Shown here piece after piece: positions 7,922 to 16,295 of a stretch of 64,000 nucleotides of DNA. The stretch is from CAZGWJ01 sp964529445. GTDB taxonomy: Bacteria > Oederibacteriota > Muellerivitia > Muellerivitales > Muellerivitaceae. Where the stretch lies: assembly GCA_964529445.1 (NCBI GenBank), contig CAZGWJ010000002.1, positions 28,699 through 92,698 of the forward strand, written 5' to 3'. The notes below the pieces were generated by a model. The model was not told the DNA's origin. It saw nothing but the letters and a program-made list of their open reading frames with translations, and did no database searches. The translations under genes and the position numbers were made by a program. The first letter of the stretch is position 1. Every line of letters starts with the position of its first letter.

Positions 7922-9364
7922 TTGGACCCAATCCCCGAAGACATTGCCTTCGTCACGCTCCCCAAGGTGCTGGCGGAGTTCCACCACCTGCCGGAGCACG
8001 TGCCGGTTCCCGCGGACCTGGCCCAGGAGGCTCGTGAAAAGGGGTATCCTTTCGCGGCGGGCGTGAAGGCCATGGAAAGGGTGCTGGCGGAGAATCCTTC
8101 CGTTCCAGGCAACTACCTTTTTCGCCTCTTCACGGCCAAGTGGCCGAAATGGAGGGAAGCCGAGGCGATGCTTTCCGCCGGACGTCTGGCGGAGGCCATC
8201 CATGTCCTGGTGGGCATCCTCGAGACGGATCCGGATTGCCCCCTGACCTGCTTCCAACTGGGATTCTGCTTCCGCGCGACGGGTGAACTCGAGAAGAGCG
8301 AATCCTTCTACAAGAAGGCCTTGACGCTGGCACCCGACGTGGGTTGGATCCATTCGAACCTTGGCCGAACCTACCAGGCGATGGGCGATACGGAGCGGGC
8401 CGCCGGGGCCTATTGGGCGGCCCTTGAACACCTTCCGAACGACCTGTTCGTCATCGAACAACTCGAGGCATTGGGCGAGATCGTGGCCGTGCCGGATGCC
8501 GGGGACAAGCCCGGCGAACGCTCCTTCATGAAACGCGACGATTACCGGACCCTGATCGAGAAGGAGATGTCCGCGACGACGGACAGCTCCGGGTTTCTTT
8601 CGATCGGACGCCGCGCCTTGAGGGGCCGCCTCTGGGATCCGGCCGTCGCTTGTTTCGAGAAGGTTCGCGAGAAGGCGGCCTCCCCGCAGGAAACGGACGA
8701 GGCGGAATTGGGATTGGGGATCGCCCATCTGCACGCGGGTCGAGCGGAGGAGGCGGAACGTTGGCTCCTGGGTTTCCTGGACCGTAACCCGGACTCGGCC
8801 GTGGCCCACGTGAACCTCTTCAAGGTCTACCTGAGAACGGAGCACGAGGAACTCGCCTGGGAACAGATCCGGGCGGCGGCTTCACTGGCTCCCGACGACC
8901 TGGATGTCCTCCAGCAGATGTTCCTGTTCTTCGAGAACACCGGACGGGAGGAAGAGGGCCTGGAGGCGCTCCGGGAACTTGCCCAGGAGGAGCCTCGGGC
9001 CGTGGCACCCCTTCTCCTGCAGGCCCAGCATCACGACGCGAAGGGCGATTGGGCCCTGGCCGAGACGCTCCTGAAACAAGCCCTGAAGCGCTCGCCCGAG
9101 AGCGAGTCCGTGCTGGCCTACTATACGGCCGCCTTGGGCCGGCTGGGTCGGGCGAAGGAGGCCGCCGCCCTCTTGGCTCCCTTGAGGCCCCGATTGACCT
9201 TTGTCCTGGCCGTGAACCTCGCAGTGGCCTTGCGGCAATCCGGGAATTCCGCGGAGGCGATGAAGGTCCTTGCGGAATTCAAGGATCGCCCGAACGCTTC
9301 CTCGCTGGACCGCATGAGGGCCGAAGTCTTGATGCTCGAGATCAATAAGGACAAGGCCTCGTGA
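7922..9364 (+). CDS. Tetratricopeptide-repeat protein
   Basis: A 480-residue soluble helical-repeat protein with no signal peptide. TPR-like units appear from about residue 80 (EAIHVLVGILETDPDCPLTCFQLGFCFRATGELEKSESFYKKAL, followed by GWIHSNLGRTYQAMGDTERAAGAYW) and resume from about 220 to the C-terminus (AEEAERWLLGFLDRNPDSAVAHVNLFKVY and others). Such proteins scaffold protein complexes; the partner is unknown. The start is TTG at 7922, with CGGAG about 10 nt upstream and a TAGAAT -10-like box at 7875-7880. It stands alone between terminated genes. Confidence 0.8.
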   Translation: MDPIPEDIAFVTLPKVLAEFHHLPEHVPVPADLAQEAREKGYPFAAGVKAMERVLAENPSVPGNYLFRLFTAKWPKWREAEAMLSAGRLAEAIHVLVGILETDPDCPLTCFQLGFCFRATGELEKSESFYKKALTLAPDVGWIHSNLGRTYQAMGDTERAAGAYWAALEHLPNDLFVIEQLEALGEIVAVPDAGDKPGERSFMKRDDYRTLIEKEMSATTDSSGFLSIGRRALRGRLWDPAVACFEKVREKAASPQETDEAELGLGIAHLHAGRAEEAERWLLGFLDRNPDSAVAHVNLFKVYLRTEHEELAWEQIRAAASLAPDDLDVLQQMFLFFENTGREEEGLEALRELAQEEPRAVAPLLLQAQHHDAKGDWALAETLLKQALKRSPESESVLAYYTAALGRLGRAKEAAALLAPLRPRLTFVLAVNLAVALRQSGNSAEAMKVLAEFKDRPNASSLDRMRAEVLMLEINKDKAS

Positions 9365-9442
9365 TCCAGCACCAGGACATGAGGGATCAAGGAAATTCGA
9401 AACGGATCCTTTCTTCGTGCCTTCGGAGTGGGGGGAAATGAC

Positions 9443-10255
9443 ATGCCGTTATTGATGGAAGCGGTCGTGTTGGGCGTTTTGCAGGGCTTAACCGAGTTCT
9501 GGCCCATCTCATCCTCGGCCCACCTGGCCGTTCTGCCCCAGGTCCTTCATTGGGACAGCGCACTCCTCAATTCCCGCGCCTTCGACGTGGCCCTGCATGC
9601 GGGGACCCTCGGGGCCGTGGTCATCTACTTCCTCGACGACATCCGCGACCTGACTCGCTGTTGGCTGAAAAGCGGCGACAACCCGGTCCTGCGGGGTAAC
9701 CGTCGGCTTGGACGCAGGGTATGGTTGGCCACGATCCCGGCTGTCCTGGCCGCCCTGTGGTTCGACCGGTTCGCGGAGGAAACGTTCCGTTCCCTTTTCT
9801 CCATCGCCATTGCCCTTGTGGCGGGGGGTGTCGTCATGGGAGTGCTGGACCTTCTCCGTCGACAACGGGAGGACCTGGACCGCATGACGAATACCCACGC
9901 TCTCCTCGTGGGCGTTTTCCAGGCTTTCGCCCTGATCCCGGGTGTGTCCCGCTCGGGCGCGTCCTTGACCGCCCTGAGGGCCTTCGGTTTCAAGCGTCCC
10001 GATGCCGCCCGGTTCGCCTTCCTCATGTCCATTCCCATCATCGCGGGGGCGGTCCTCTACGAGGGTAGGGATATCCTGGGGACCCTGTCGGGTAAGGAAT
10101 GGCCGGTCCTGGTCGCGGGGGTGGCCTCGTCGTTCCTGTCGGGTTGGCTGACCATCCACGTGTTCATGCGGCTCTTGCGGCGCCACAGCCTCCTGGTCTT
10201 CGCGGTCTATCGCGTCGTGCTGGGGGCGGGAATCGGGGTTTGGTTGTATTTTTAG
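9443..10255 (+). CDS. uppP: Undecaprenyl-diphosphatase
   Basis: Integral membrane enzyme (BacA family) that dephosphorylates undecaprenyl diphosphate to recycle the lipid carrier of peptidoglycan and O-antigen synthesis; overproduction gives bacitracin resistance. The 270-residue protein has both catalytic motifs: LTEFWPISSSAH at residues 16-27 (Trp where Leu is usual) and PGVSRSGAS at 166-174. About eight membrane helices are visible. The ATG at 9443 is chosen for its G-rich upstream site and standard N-terminus; a GTG 15 nt earlier is in frame. Confidence 0.93.
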   Translation: MPLLMEAVVLGVLQGLTEFWPISSSAHLAVLPQVLHWDSALLNSRAFDVALHAGTLGAVVIYFLDDIRDLTRCWLKSGDNPVLRGNRRLGRRVWLATIPAVLAALWFDRFAEETFRSLFSIAIALVAGGVVMGVLDLLRRQREDLDRMTNTHALLVGVFQAFALIPGVSRSGASLTALRAFGFKRPDAARFAFLMSIPIIAGAVLYEGRDILGTLSGKEWPVLVAGVASSFLSGWLTIHVFMRLLRRHSLLVFAVYRVVLGAGIGVWLYF

Positions 10256-10291
10256 AAGGGATGACAGGTTGAAGGCGGTTGGGGCAACCGT

Positions 10292-10744
10292 TCAGGGACG
10301 GGTCGAAAGATCCGACAGGGCCAGGCGGGTCTTTTTCGCGAAAAGGACGAGGATCCCGGGAACAAGCAGGACGAGGTCCCGCCCGACCGTCCACCAGGTG
10401 ACCGGCTCCGAATCGAGCATCGAGAAGCAACCGCAGGCCATCGCTACGCCCCTCAACAGGTTGATCCCCAGGCCGAAGGTGTAGCCCGCCATCAGGGCGC
10501 AATACACCAGGGCGGCGCCGCGCCAGCGGAATCCCGAGATGAGCGACAATCCCGTGAAGAATTCCAACCAGGGGATGACCACGGAGGCCAGGGGCACGAG
10601 CGGAGCGGGGAGGATGTGGTAGGCCGCGATGATTTTCGCGAAAGCCACGGCCTCGCCCAGCTTGTCGAGGCTGGCATACACGAAGACGAAACCGCAGAGG
10701 ATGCGCGTGAGGGTCAGGGCCCACGTTTTCCAGGAGTCCCTCAT
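10292..10744 (-). CDS. MauE/DoxX-family redox-associated membrane protein
   Basis: A 150-residue protein with four membrane helices. R14 and the adjacent FVYASLDKLG motif, the HILP loop and the CGCFS cysteine pair at residues 104-106 are typical of MauE-like members of the DoxX superfamily. These act with thiol-redox partners. Its start overlaps the stop of the rhodanese gene by 4 nt, so the two are translated together, which supports a joint sulfur or thiol redox role in the membrane. Confidence 0.8.
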   Translation of the reverse strand: MRDSWKTWALTLTRILCGFVFVYASLDKLGEAVAFAKIIAAYHILPAPLVPLASVVIPWLEFFTGLSLISGFRWRGAALVYCALMAGYTFGLGINLLRGVAMACGCFSMLDSEPVTWWTVGRDLVLLVPGILVLFAKKTRLALSDLSTRP

Positions 10745-11349
10745 GGCGCGTCTCCCGTCGCGACGGGCAGGCCCGCCTTCTTCCAGGGCAGAAACCCGTC
10801 CTCGAAGAGCTTCACGTCCTTGTACCCCATCTCCCTCAACCGCCGCGCGAGCATCACGGAGTCGTCGCAGTCGCCCCCGGAGCAGTACACGAGGATCTCG
10901 GCTCCGGCCGGGAGGAGGGGCAGGGCCCGGGGCGCGGCCCTCTCGAAGTCGTTCACGTCGAAGGAAAGGGCCCCCCGGATGTGGCCCTCCCGGTAGTCGC
11001 GCTCGGGACGGGCGTCCACGAAAAGCACCTTCCCGTAGCGGGATTTGGCCCCCTCCAGGCTCAACCGAAGCAGGTTGTCCTCCTCGGCCAGGGGACGGGT
11101 CATGCGGGTCGGGGCTGACGGCTTGAAACCCGGGTAATCGGCCGGGTGGGCGGGAGTGATGTGTTGGAGAAGGGCCTTGGGACGCGGATCCACCTTCAAC
11201 TCGATGCCATCGGCGTCATAGAGGTTGAAGAGGATCCCGAAGGCCGCCGCAAAGAAGACCCAATCCACGGCCTCGCGCAGGGTTGAAGTCCATCCCCCGG
11301 GGAGGAGCGCGGCACGGGAAATTTCCGGATCACGAGTCTTCTTGCTCAT
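10741..11349 (-). CDS. Membrane-anchored rhodanese-like sulfurtransferase
   Basis: A protein of about 202 residues with one N-terminal membrane helix (VDWVFFAAAFGILFNLY) and a rhodanese domain: VLFVDARPERDYREGHIRGALSF, then the active-site loop CSGGDCDDS with the catalytic Cys156. The domain accepts sulfane sulfur as a persulfide. The start at 11349 is chosen because a TACAAT -10 box (complement of 11357-11362) ends only 7 nt before it, implying a leaderless mRNA; the in-frame upstream ATGs would lie within or before the promoter. It is followed by the MauE-like gene. Confidence 0.8.
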   Translation of the reverse strand: MSKKTRDPEISRAALLPGGWTSTLREAVDWVFFAAAFGILFNLYDADGIELKVDPRPKALLQHITPAHPADYPGFKPSAPTRMTRPLAEEDNLLRLSLEGAKSRYGKVLFVDARPERDYREGHIRGALSFDVNDFERAAPRALPLLPAGAEILVYCSGGDCDDSVMLARRLREMGYKDVKLFEDGFLPWKKAGLPVATGDAP

Positions 11350-11444
11350 GGAAGCCATTGTATCGGCCGCGATGCATATTGCAAGCCGGGAGCCTTCCTT
11401 CGTTGCGAGGGTTCCCGTCGTCTCAGGTTCCGGGACTCCGTGAT

Positions 11445-11450
11445 ACAATG
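11445..11450 (+). promoter_or_regulatory. -10 box of the GH35 gene
   Basis: GATACAATGGCC, with TACAAT as the -10 hexamer, lies about 40 nt before the GH35 start. The same string with the same -10 hexamer is found before 14420 (14388-14393) and, in reverse, before the rhodanese gene, so it is a recurrent promoter core of this genome. Confidence 0.5.
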
Positions 11451-11490
11451 GCCTTCCGTTCGTTCCCCAAGTCTGTTCCTAGGGATCCTC

Positions 11491-13521
11491 ATGGCGCGCG
11501 TATCGGTGCAGGAAGGCCGGGGTCTTCTCCTCGGCGACTCCCCCATCCCCCTGGTCAGCGGGACCCTCCATTATTGGCGCCATCCTCCCGCCGATTGGCC
11601 GCGGCTCCTCAAGGCCGTGAAGGGCCTGGGATACCCGATTGTCGAAACCTACATCCCCTGGGGCGTGCACGAGGCAGGGAGGCGTTCCTTCGATTTCGGG
11701 GGACTGGATCCCTCCCGGAATCTCGAGGCGTTCATTGCCGCCGTGAAGAAGTCGGGGCTGAAACTGATCGTGCGCCCTGGTCCCCACATCAACGCGGAAC
11801 TCACGGATTTCGGCTATCCCCGCCGCATCGTCGCCGACCCGGAAATCATTGCCCGCGAGGCCCACGGCGGTTCGGCCGTCTATGGGGAGGGACCCCGGCC
11901 TTTCGGCCTTCCCAGCTATGCGTCGGAGAAGTTTTACGCGGAGGTCGCGTTTTGGTTCGACGCCCTGGCGCCCATCCTGCGCCGACATCTCCATCCGGAG
12001 GGGCCCATCGTGGCCGTCCAGGTGGACAACGAGACCGGGTATTTCTTCCGGACCGGCGCCTACGCGATGGATTACCACCCTGATTCCATTCGATGGTACC
12101 GCCGGTTCCTGGAAGGAAGATACGGGGACGTGAAGGCGCTCAACGCGACCTACGGCACCGATCACCCCGACTTCTCCTGCGTGGAACCGCCCCGACGATA
12201 TCGGGGCAGGGATCTGGCGGATCTGCCGTACTACCTGGATTGGCAGATCTACAAGGAGTGGCAGATCCTCGAATGCCTGAAACGACTGAAAGGGATGTGG
12301 ATCGAGCGGGGCGTGATGGGCGTGCCCTTCACCCAGAACTATTTCGGATCCACCTCGACTCCCTATGACGTGATCGGGACGGAAGAGGACGGGTCGGGGT
12401 TGGATGTGGCGGGACTGGACGACTACTCGCGGCGGGAATCCTACCGGGACCTGGCGTGGAAATGCCTCTACCTCTCCGGATCCTCGCGTCTTCCCTATAT
12501 TCCCGAGTTCGGCGCGGGGAGCTGGGCGTTCCCCCCCTGTTCCTTCCACATGGACGAGCGGGACACGGCGTTCACCGCGCCCCTGCTCTTCATGTTCGGT
12601 CTCAAGGCCGTGAACCATTACATGCTGGTCGAGCGCGACCGCTGGATGGGAAGCCCCCTGTCGGCGCGGGGCGAGGCGAGAAAACCGCTCGCGGCAATCC
12701 ATCGGGACCTCAACGCGTTCTTGAAGACCTCCCGCATCCTGGAGGCGGACCTGCAGGCCGACCTCCTGGTGCTGGCCTCCCGCGACGCGGAACGCCTCGG
12801 CAAGGTCCTCGTCTTCGCCGACGATCATCCCTGCCTGCCCTGGCCCGCCGAGGCGGGCCGGGCCGATGCGCCACCCCCCTTCACCGTACCGCCCCACCAG
12901 GACCACGCCTCCCGGCTGAGGCGTTGGTTCGATTGGGTGCTGGATCGGCGCCTGCCCATGAAAACTTCTGACACGAACCTGCCCGAGGCGAAGTGGCGCG
13001 GGTACAAGGCCGTCGTCTTGCCGACCTACGAACTCATGGGCGCCGAGGCACAGGAGGCCCTGCGATGCTATGTGATGGAGGGAGGATCAGCCCTCCTGGG
13101 CCCCTCGCTTCCCGGCGCGGACGAACGAGGCCGGCCACTTTCGGTGTTTCCGGTTTACCATCTCGGGAAGCCGATGGCCGTCGGGAAAGGCCGAATCCTC
13201 GTGCTCGAGGAATGGGATGAGGCCGCCGCGTTCGATTTCCTGGCCGCCGCGGGCGTGACCCCGATCCTCCCGGATATTCCAACGGGGATTCTCGCAACCC
13301 GGTTCACGGCACCCGGTCGTGTCATTCATTTCCTGGCGAATCCCTCGGACGGGGAGCGCGTCCTTCCGCGATTTGGCCCGAGGGGCGGTGTGGACTGGAA
13401 CCCGCTTTGGGGCGCCGGGAAGCCATGGAAGGCGGGGAAGGAATGGACCCTCGCTCCCTGGAGCGTCGCGTGTTTCGAGAGTCCGTCCGAAATGCCCGGA
13501 TCGGAGGCAACCGGGGAATGA
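11491..13521 (+). CDS. Beta-galactosidase, glycoside hydrolase family 35-like
   Basis: A retaining exo-glycosidase removing terminal beta-galactose or related residues. The 676-residue protein begins with the family hallmark SGTLHYWRHPPADWPRLLKAVKGLGYPIVETYIPWGVHE, followed by LIVRPGPHINAE. The acid/base is Glu181 in VQVDNETGY and the nucleophile Glu339 in PYIPEFGAG. No signal peptide is visible, so it probably acts on imported oligosaccharides in the cytoplasm. The ATG at 11491 has AGGGAT upstream; the frame runs open to 11440 without a better start. Confidence 0.85.
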   Translation: MARVSVQEGRGLLLGDSPIPLVSGTLHYWRHPPADWPRLLKAVKGLGYPIVETYIPWGVHEAGRRSFDFGGLDPSRNLEAFIAAVKKSGLKLIVRPGPHINAELTDFGYPRRIVADPEIIAREAHGGSAVYGEGPRPFGLPSYASEKFYAEVAFWFDALAPILRRHLHPEGPIVAVQVDNETGYFFRTGAYAMDYHPDSIRWYRRFLEGRYGDVKALNATYGTDHPDFSCVEPPRRYRGRDLADLPYYLDWQIYKEWQILECLKRLKGMWIERGVMGVPFTQNYFGSTSTPYDVIGTEEDGSGLDVAGLDDYSRRESYRDLAWKCLYLSGSSRLPYIPEFGAGSWAFPPCSFHMDERDTAFTAPLLFMFGLKAVNHYMLVERDRWMGSPLSARGEARKPLAAIHRDLNAFLKTSRILEADLQADLLVLASRDAERLGKVLVFADDHPCLPWPAEAGRADAPPPFTVPPHQDHASRLRRWFDWVLDRRLPMKTSDTNLPEAKWRGYKAVVLPTYELMGAEAQEALRCYVMEGGSALLGPSLPGADERGRPLSVFPVYHLGKPMAVGKGRILVLEEWDEAAAFDFLAAAGVTPILPDIPTGILATRFTAPGRVIHFLANPSDGERVLPRFGPRGGVDWNPLWGAGKPWKAGKEWTLAPWSVACFESPSEMPGSEATGE

Positions 13522-13552
13522 ATTTGACCATGGATACCCTCTTCGCGCCTTC

Positions 13553-14326
13553 ATGTTTTCGTGGTTCAACCGGGGGCTTGTCGTGATCCGGCCCGACGTC
13601 CGGTTCGAGAACCTGAACCCCGTTCATGCACGGCGACTGATCGACGCCGCGAATCTCGCTCGGCCGCATCGAACGACCCTCTGGGTGCTCCACGATTCAG
13701 GCCGCGCACTCCGGATGTGGCACGACGAGAGAGGCGCGATCCCGCTCCCAAAAACCACCATCGAGCCCTCCCTGGAACTGGCCGCGCGCTGGTCCGCGGA
13801 GTACGAGGCCGCCGACGTGCGCATCGTTGATTTGACCGCCCGCGAAAGATTTCTTCGATGGGCACAGGATCCGTCCTGGGTGCTCGAACACGACGGAATG
13901 GGATATGCCTTCGAGGTGTACGAGGGTTTCTGGCGGCAGGACGAAGGTCTCATCGTGTATCCGCGTCGCGAGGCAATGGACCGGTTCGTGCCCGTCCCCC
14001 GCGCGCGCGAATTCCTGTCGAGGAGGATCGATCGCGGTGGCGCGTTCCTCCTCGGCATCACGGAAGGGAAGGGGTGGTGGGCCTCGCTGATCATCCTTCT
14101 TGAGAACGGCGAGGTGGCGCGGGTTTCCACCTTCGACGACCTGCCGGAGGGCCTGCGGAAGGGGCCCACAGCGGAGGATCCAGGAAAAACACTTGCCCGG
14201 GAAGCCGCCCGGCATTACCGGCGGAAGGCGACGGTCTTGCTTCTCCCGCGCGAGGATTTCGAGGAGGCGGCCCGACGCTCGTGGAGCGGCCTGGGAGGGC
14301 GCGAACTCCCCACCGCCGACCCCTGA
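13553..14326 (+). CDS. Uncharacterised protein downstream of the GH35 gene
   Basis: A soluble protein of about 257 residues without a recognised family. It has an alpha/beta pattern with NLARPHRTTLWVLHDSGRALRMWHDE near the start, a Trp/Tyr-rich GMGYAFEVYEGFWRQDEGLIVYP stretch, and ITEGKGWWASLIILLENGEVARVSTFDDLP later. The first codons (MFSWFN) are encoded by a remnant of an intergenic repeat, so a GTG a few codons later may be the original start. Its position suggests co-expression with the GH35 enzyme but gives no function. Confidence 0.55.
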   Translation: MFSWFNRGLVVIRPDVRFENLNPVHARRLIDAANLARPHRTTLWVLHDSGRALRMWHDERGAIPLPKTTIEPSLELAARWSAEYEAADVRIVDLTARERFLRWAQDPSWVLEHDGMGYAFEVYEGFWRQDEGLIVYPRREAMDRFVPVPRAREFLSRRIDRGGAFLLGITEGKGWWASLIILLENGEVARVSTFDDLPEGLRKGPTAEDPGKTLAREAARHYRRKATVLLLPREDFEEAARRSWSGLGGRELPTADP

Positions 14327-14419
14327 ACGGGGCTAAAGACGCGAGAAATAGTCCTTCTTTCGGCGTGGCTTTCAACCGGTCGGGCGATACAATGGCCCTT
14401 CCACGGAGGGCACCGGAAA

Positions 14420-15535
14420 ATGGCCGTATCATTCAAGCTTTTCACGCGAAAGAACTTCTTCAGCGCGGCTTTTTTCGTATTTCTGGCCGCGTTCCTTTGG
14501 CTCATTCTCACCCTCCTTTCCCCCTTCATCACGTCCTTCCTTTGGGCCGCCATCATCGCCATGGTCTTCCATCCCGTGTACCGGAAGGTCTTCCAGTGGA
14601 CGGGCCGCCGCCAGAACGTGGCCGCCCTCCTGACCACGACGGGCATTCTGCTGGCGTTGGGGTTGCCGGGCTTCTTCCTGTTGGTGAACCTCGGGCACGA
14701 ATTGGCGCGAACCTACGAGGCCCTCTCGGCGACCTCCTGGGAGGAGACGGGGCACCGCGTCCTCGAGAAGATCCGGTTCCTGGACCTGGAGGGCCTTCTT
14801 CAGCGCTGGGGCGTCCAGGCGGAGCAGGCCGAGCGGATGGTGAGCGAGGGCATCACTAACGGACTCAAGAATCTCTCGTCCACGGTGATCGCCTGGCTTT
14901 CCAGCATCCTCCGCAACATGGGGCTCTTCGCGGTGCGGGTCTTCTTCATCGCGGTGGCACTTTTCTTTTTCCTGAGGGACGGGGAGCGCTTTTCCCGCAA
15001 GGCCATCGACCTCCTCCCCATGGAGTATGACCACCGCGAGACGGTGGTGGGCACACTCTCGGTGACCGTCACGGCCGTGGTTCGGGCTATGTTCGTGACG
15101 GGCCTGACACAGGGTCTCATGGCCGGCGCCGGGTTCGCCGTGGCGGGCGTCCCCCTGCCGGTCGTCTTCGGTTTCCTGACCTTCATCACCTCCTTCATCC
15201 CCTTCCTGGGCGCCGCCTCGGTATGGATCCCCGGCGTGATCTGGCTTTTCTTCCAGGACCAGGTTCCCCAGGCGTTCGGACTCCTGGTCTGGGGTGCCCT
15301 CATTTCGAGCGTGGACAATGTCATCAAGCCCCTCATCATCGGGGGCGAGGCGAAACTTCCCATCTTCCTTTTGTTCTTCACTATCCTGGGCGGCTTGAAG
15401 GTTTACGGGTTCCTGGGCGTCTTCCTCGGCCCCGTCATCCTCTCGTTGGCGCTCGCCCTCCTGGCCATCTACAAGGAGGTCTACCTTGAAAAGACCCGTG
15501 TCCCGCGCAGGCGTTCCGCCGCCCGGGGAAGGTAG
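14420..15535 (+). CDS. AI-2E-family (PerM/YdiK) membrane transporter
   Basis: A 371-residue inner-membrane protein with two N-terminal helices, a soluble insertion (about 85-150) and five to six further helices. Typical family blocks are GLTQGLMAGAGFAVAGVPLPVVFGFLTFITSFIPFLGAA, then DNVIKPLIIGGEAKLPIFLLFFTILGGLKVYGFLGVFLGPVI. Characterised relatives export autoinducer-2 or act as Na+/H+ antiporters; the substrate here is unknown. GGAGGGCACC precedes the ATG. The GT2 gene follows 6 nt after the stop. Confidence 0.88.
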   Translation: MAVSFKLFTRKNFFSAAFFVFLAAFLWLILTLLSPFITSFLWAAIIAMVFHPVYRKVFQWTGRRQNVAALLTTTGILLALGLPGFFLLVNLGHELARTYEALSATSWEETGHRVLEKIRFLDLEGLLQRWGVQAEQAERMVSEGITNGLKNLSSTVIAWLSSILRNMGLFAVRVFFIAVALFFFLRDGERFSRKAIDLLPMEYDHRETVVGTLSVTVTAVVRAMFVTGLTQGLMAGAGFAVAGVPLPVVFGFLTFITSFIPFLGAASVWIPGVIWLFFQDQVPQAFGLLVWGALISSVDNVIKPLIIGGEAKLPIFLLFFTILGGLKVYGFLGVFLGPVILSLALALLAIYKEVYLEKTRVPRRRSAARGR

Positions 15536-15541
15536 CGCGGC

Positions 15542-16282
15542 ATGATCGGTCGCCGGAAGGTCCTGGTCGTCATGCCGGCCTACAACGCCGAGGCGACCCT
15601 GCGCCGCACCTGGCGCGAGATCCCCTTCGACGTGGTGGACGAGGTCATCCTTGTGGACGATGCCAGCCGCGACGGGACCGTCCGGGAGGCCCGGCGGCTC
15701 GGGATCCGCACGATCGTGCATCCCGAGAACCGCGGCTACGGGGGCAACCAGAAGACCTGCTACGAGGCCGCCTTGTCCCGCGGGGCGGACATCGTGGTCA
15801 TGCTCCATCCCGATTACCAGTACACCCCCCGCCTCATCGCCGCCATGGCCCACCTTCTGGCTTCCGGGGAATTCGACGTGGTCCTGGGGTCCCGCATCCT
15901 GGGGGGCAAGGCGCTGGAGGGGGGTATGCCCCTCTACAAGTATTTCTTCAACCGGATGCTCACGCTCGTGCAGAACCTGCTCATGGGCGCCAAGCTGTCC
16001 GAATACCACACCGGATACCGGGCATTCACGCGGAAGGTCCTCAAGTCCCTGCCCTTGAACCGGAACTCCGATGATTTCGTCTTCGACGCCCAGATGCTCT
16101 CCCAGGTCCTCTTCGCGGGTTTCCGGGTTGGGGAGATCACCTGTCCCGCCAAATATTTCCCGGAGGCCTCCTCGATCAACTTCCGGCGGAGCCTCGTATA
16201 CGGGATCGGTTGTATCGTGACGGCCCTGCAATATCGCCTCAGCGCCTGGGGTTGGGTCCGAAGCCGCCTGTTCATCCGCTGA
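15542..16282 (+). CDS. Family 2 glycosyltransferase (dolichyl-phosphate-mannose-synthase-like)
   Basis: Transfers a sugar from an activated donor, probably onto a lipid carrier. The 246-residue GT-A protein contains VLVVMPAYNAEATLRRT, VDEVILVDDASRDGT, NRGYGGNQKTCYEAAL and the metal-binding variant MLHPDYQYTP in place of DxD, typical of the DPM1-like subgroup. No membrane anchor is evident. It sits directly before an ArnT-like transferase, which uses polyprenyl-phosphate sugars, so the two may form a donor/transferase pair for envelope glycosylation. Confidence 0.88.
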   Translation: MIGRRKVLVVMPAYNAEATLRRTWREIPFDVVDEVILVDDASRDGTVREARRLGIRTIVHPENRGYGGNQKTCYEAALSRGADIVVMLHPDYQYTPRLIAAMAHLLASGEFDVVLGSRILGGKALEGGMPLYKYFFNRMLTLVQNLLMGAKLSEYHTGYRAFTRKVLKSLPLNRNSDDFVFDAQMLSQVLFAGFRVGEITCPAKYFPEASSINFRRSLVYGIGCIVTALQYRLSAWGWVRSRLFIR

Positions 16283-16295
16283 AGGGGGTTCTCCC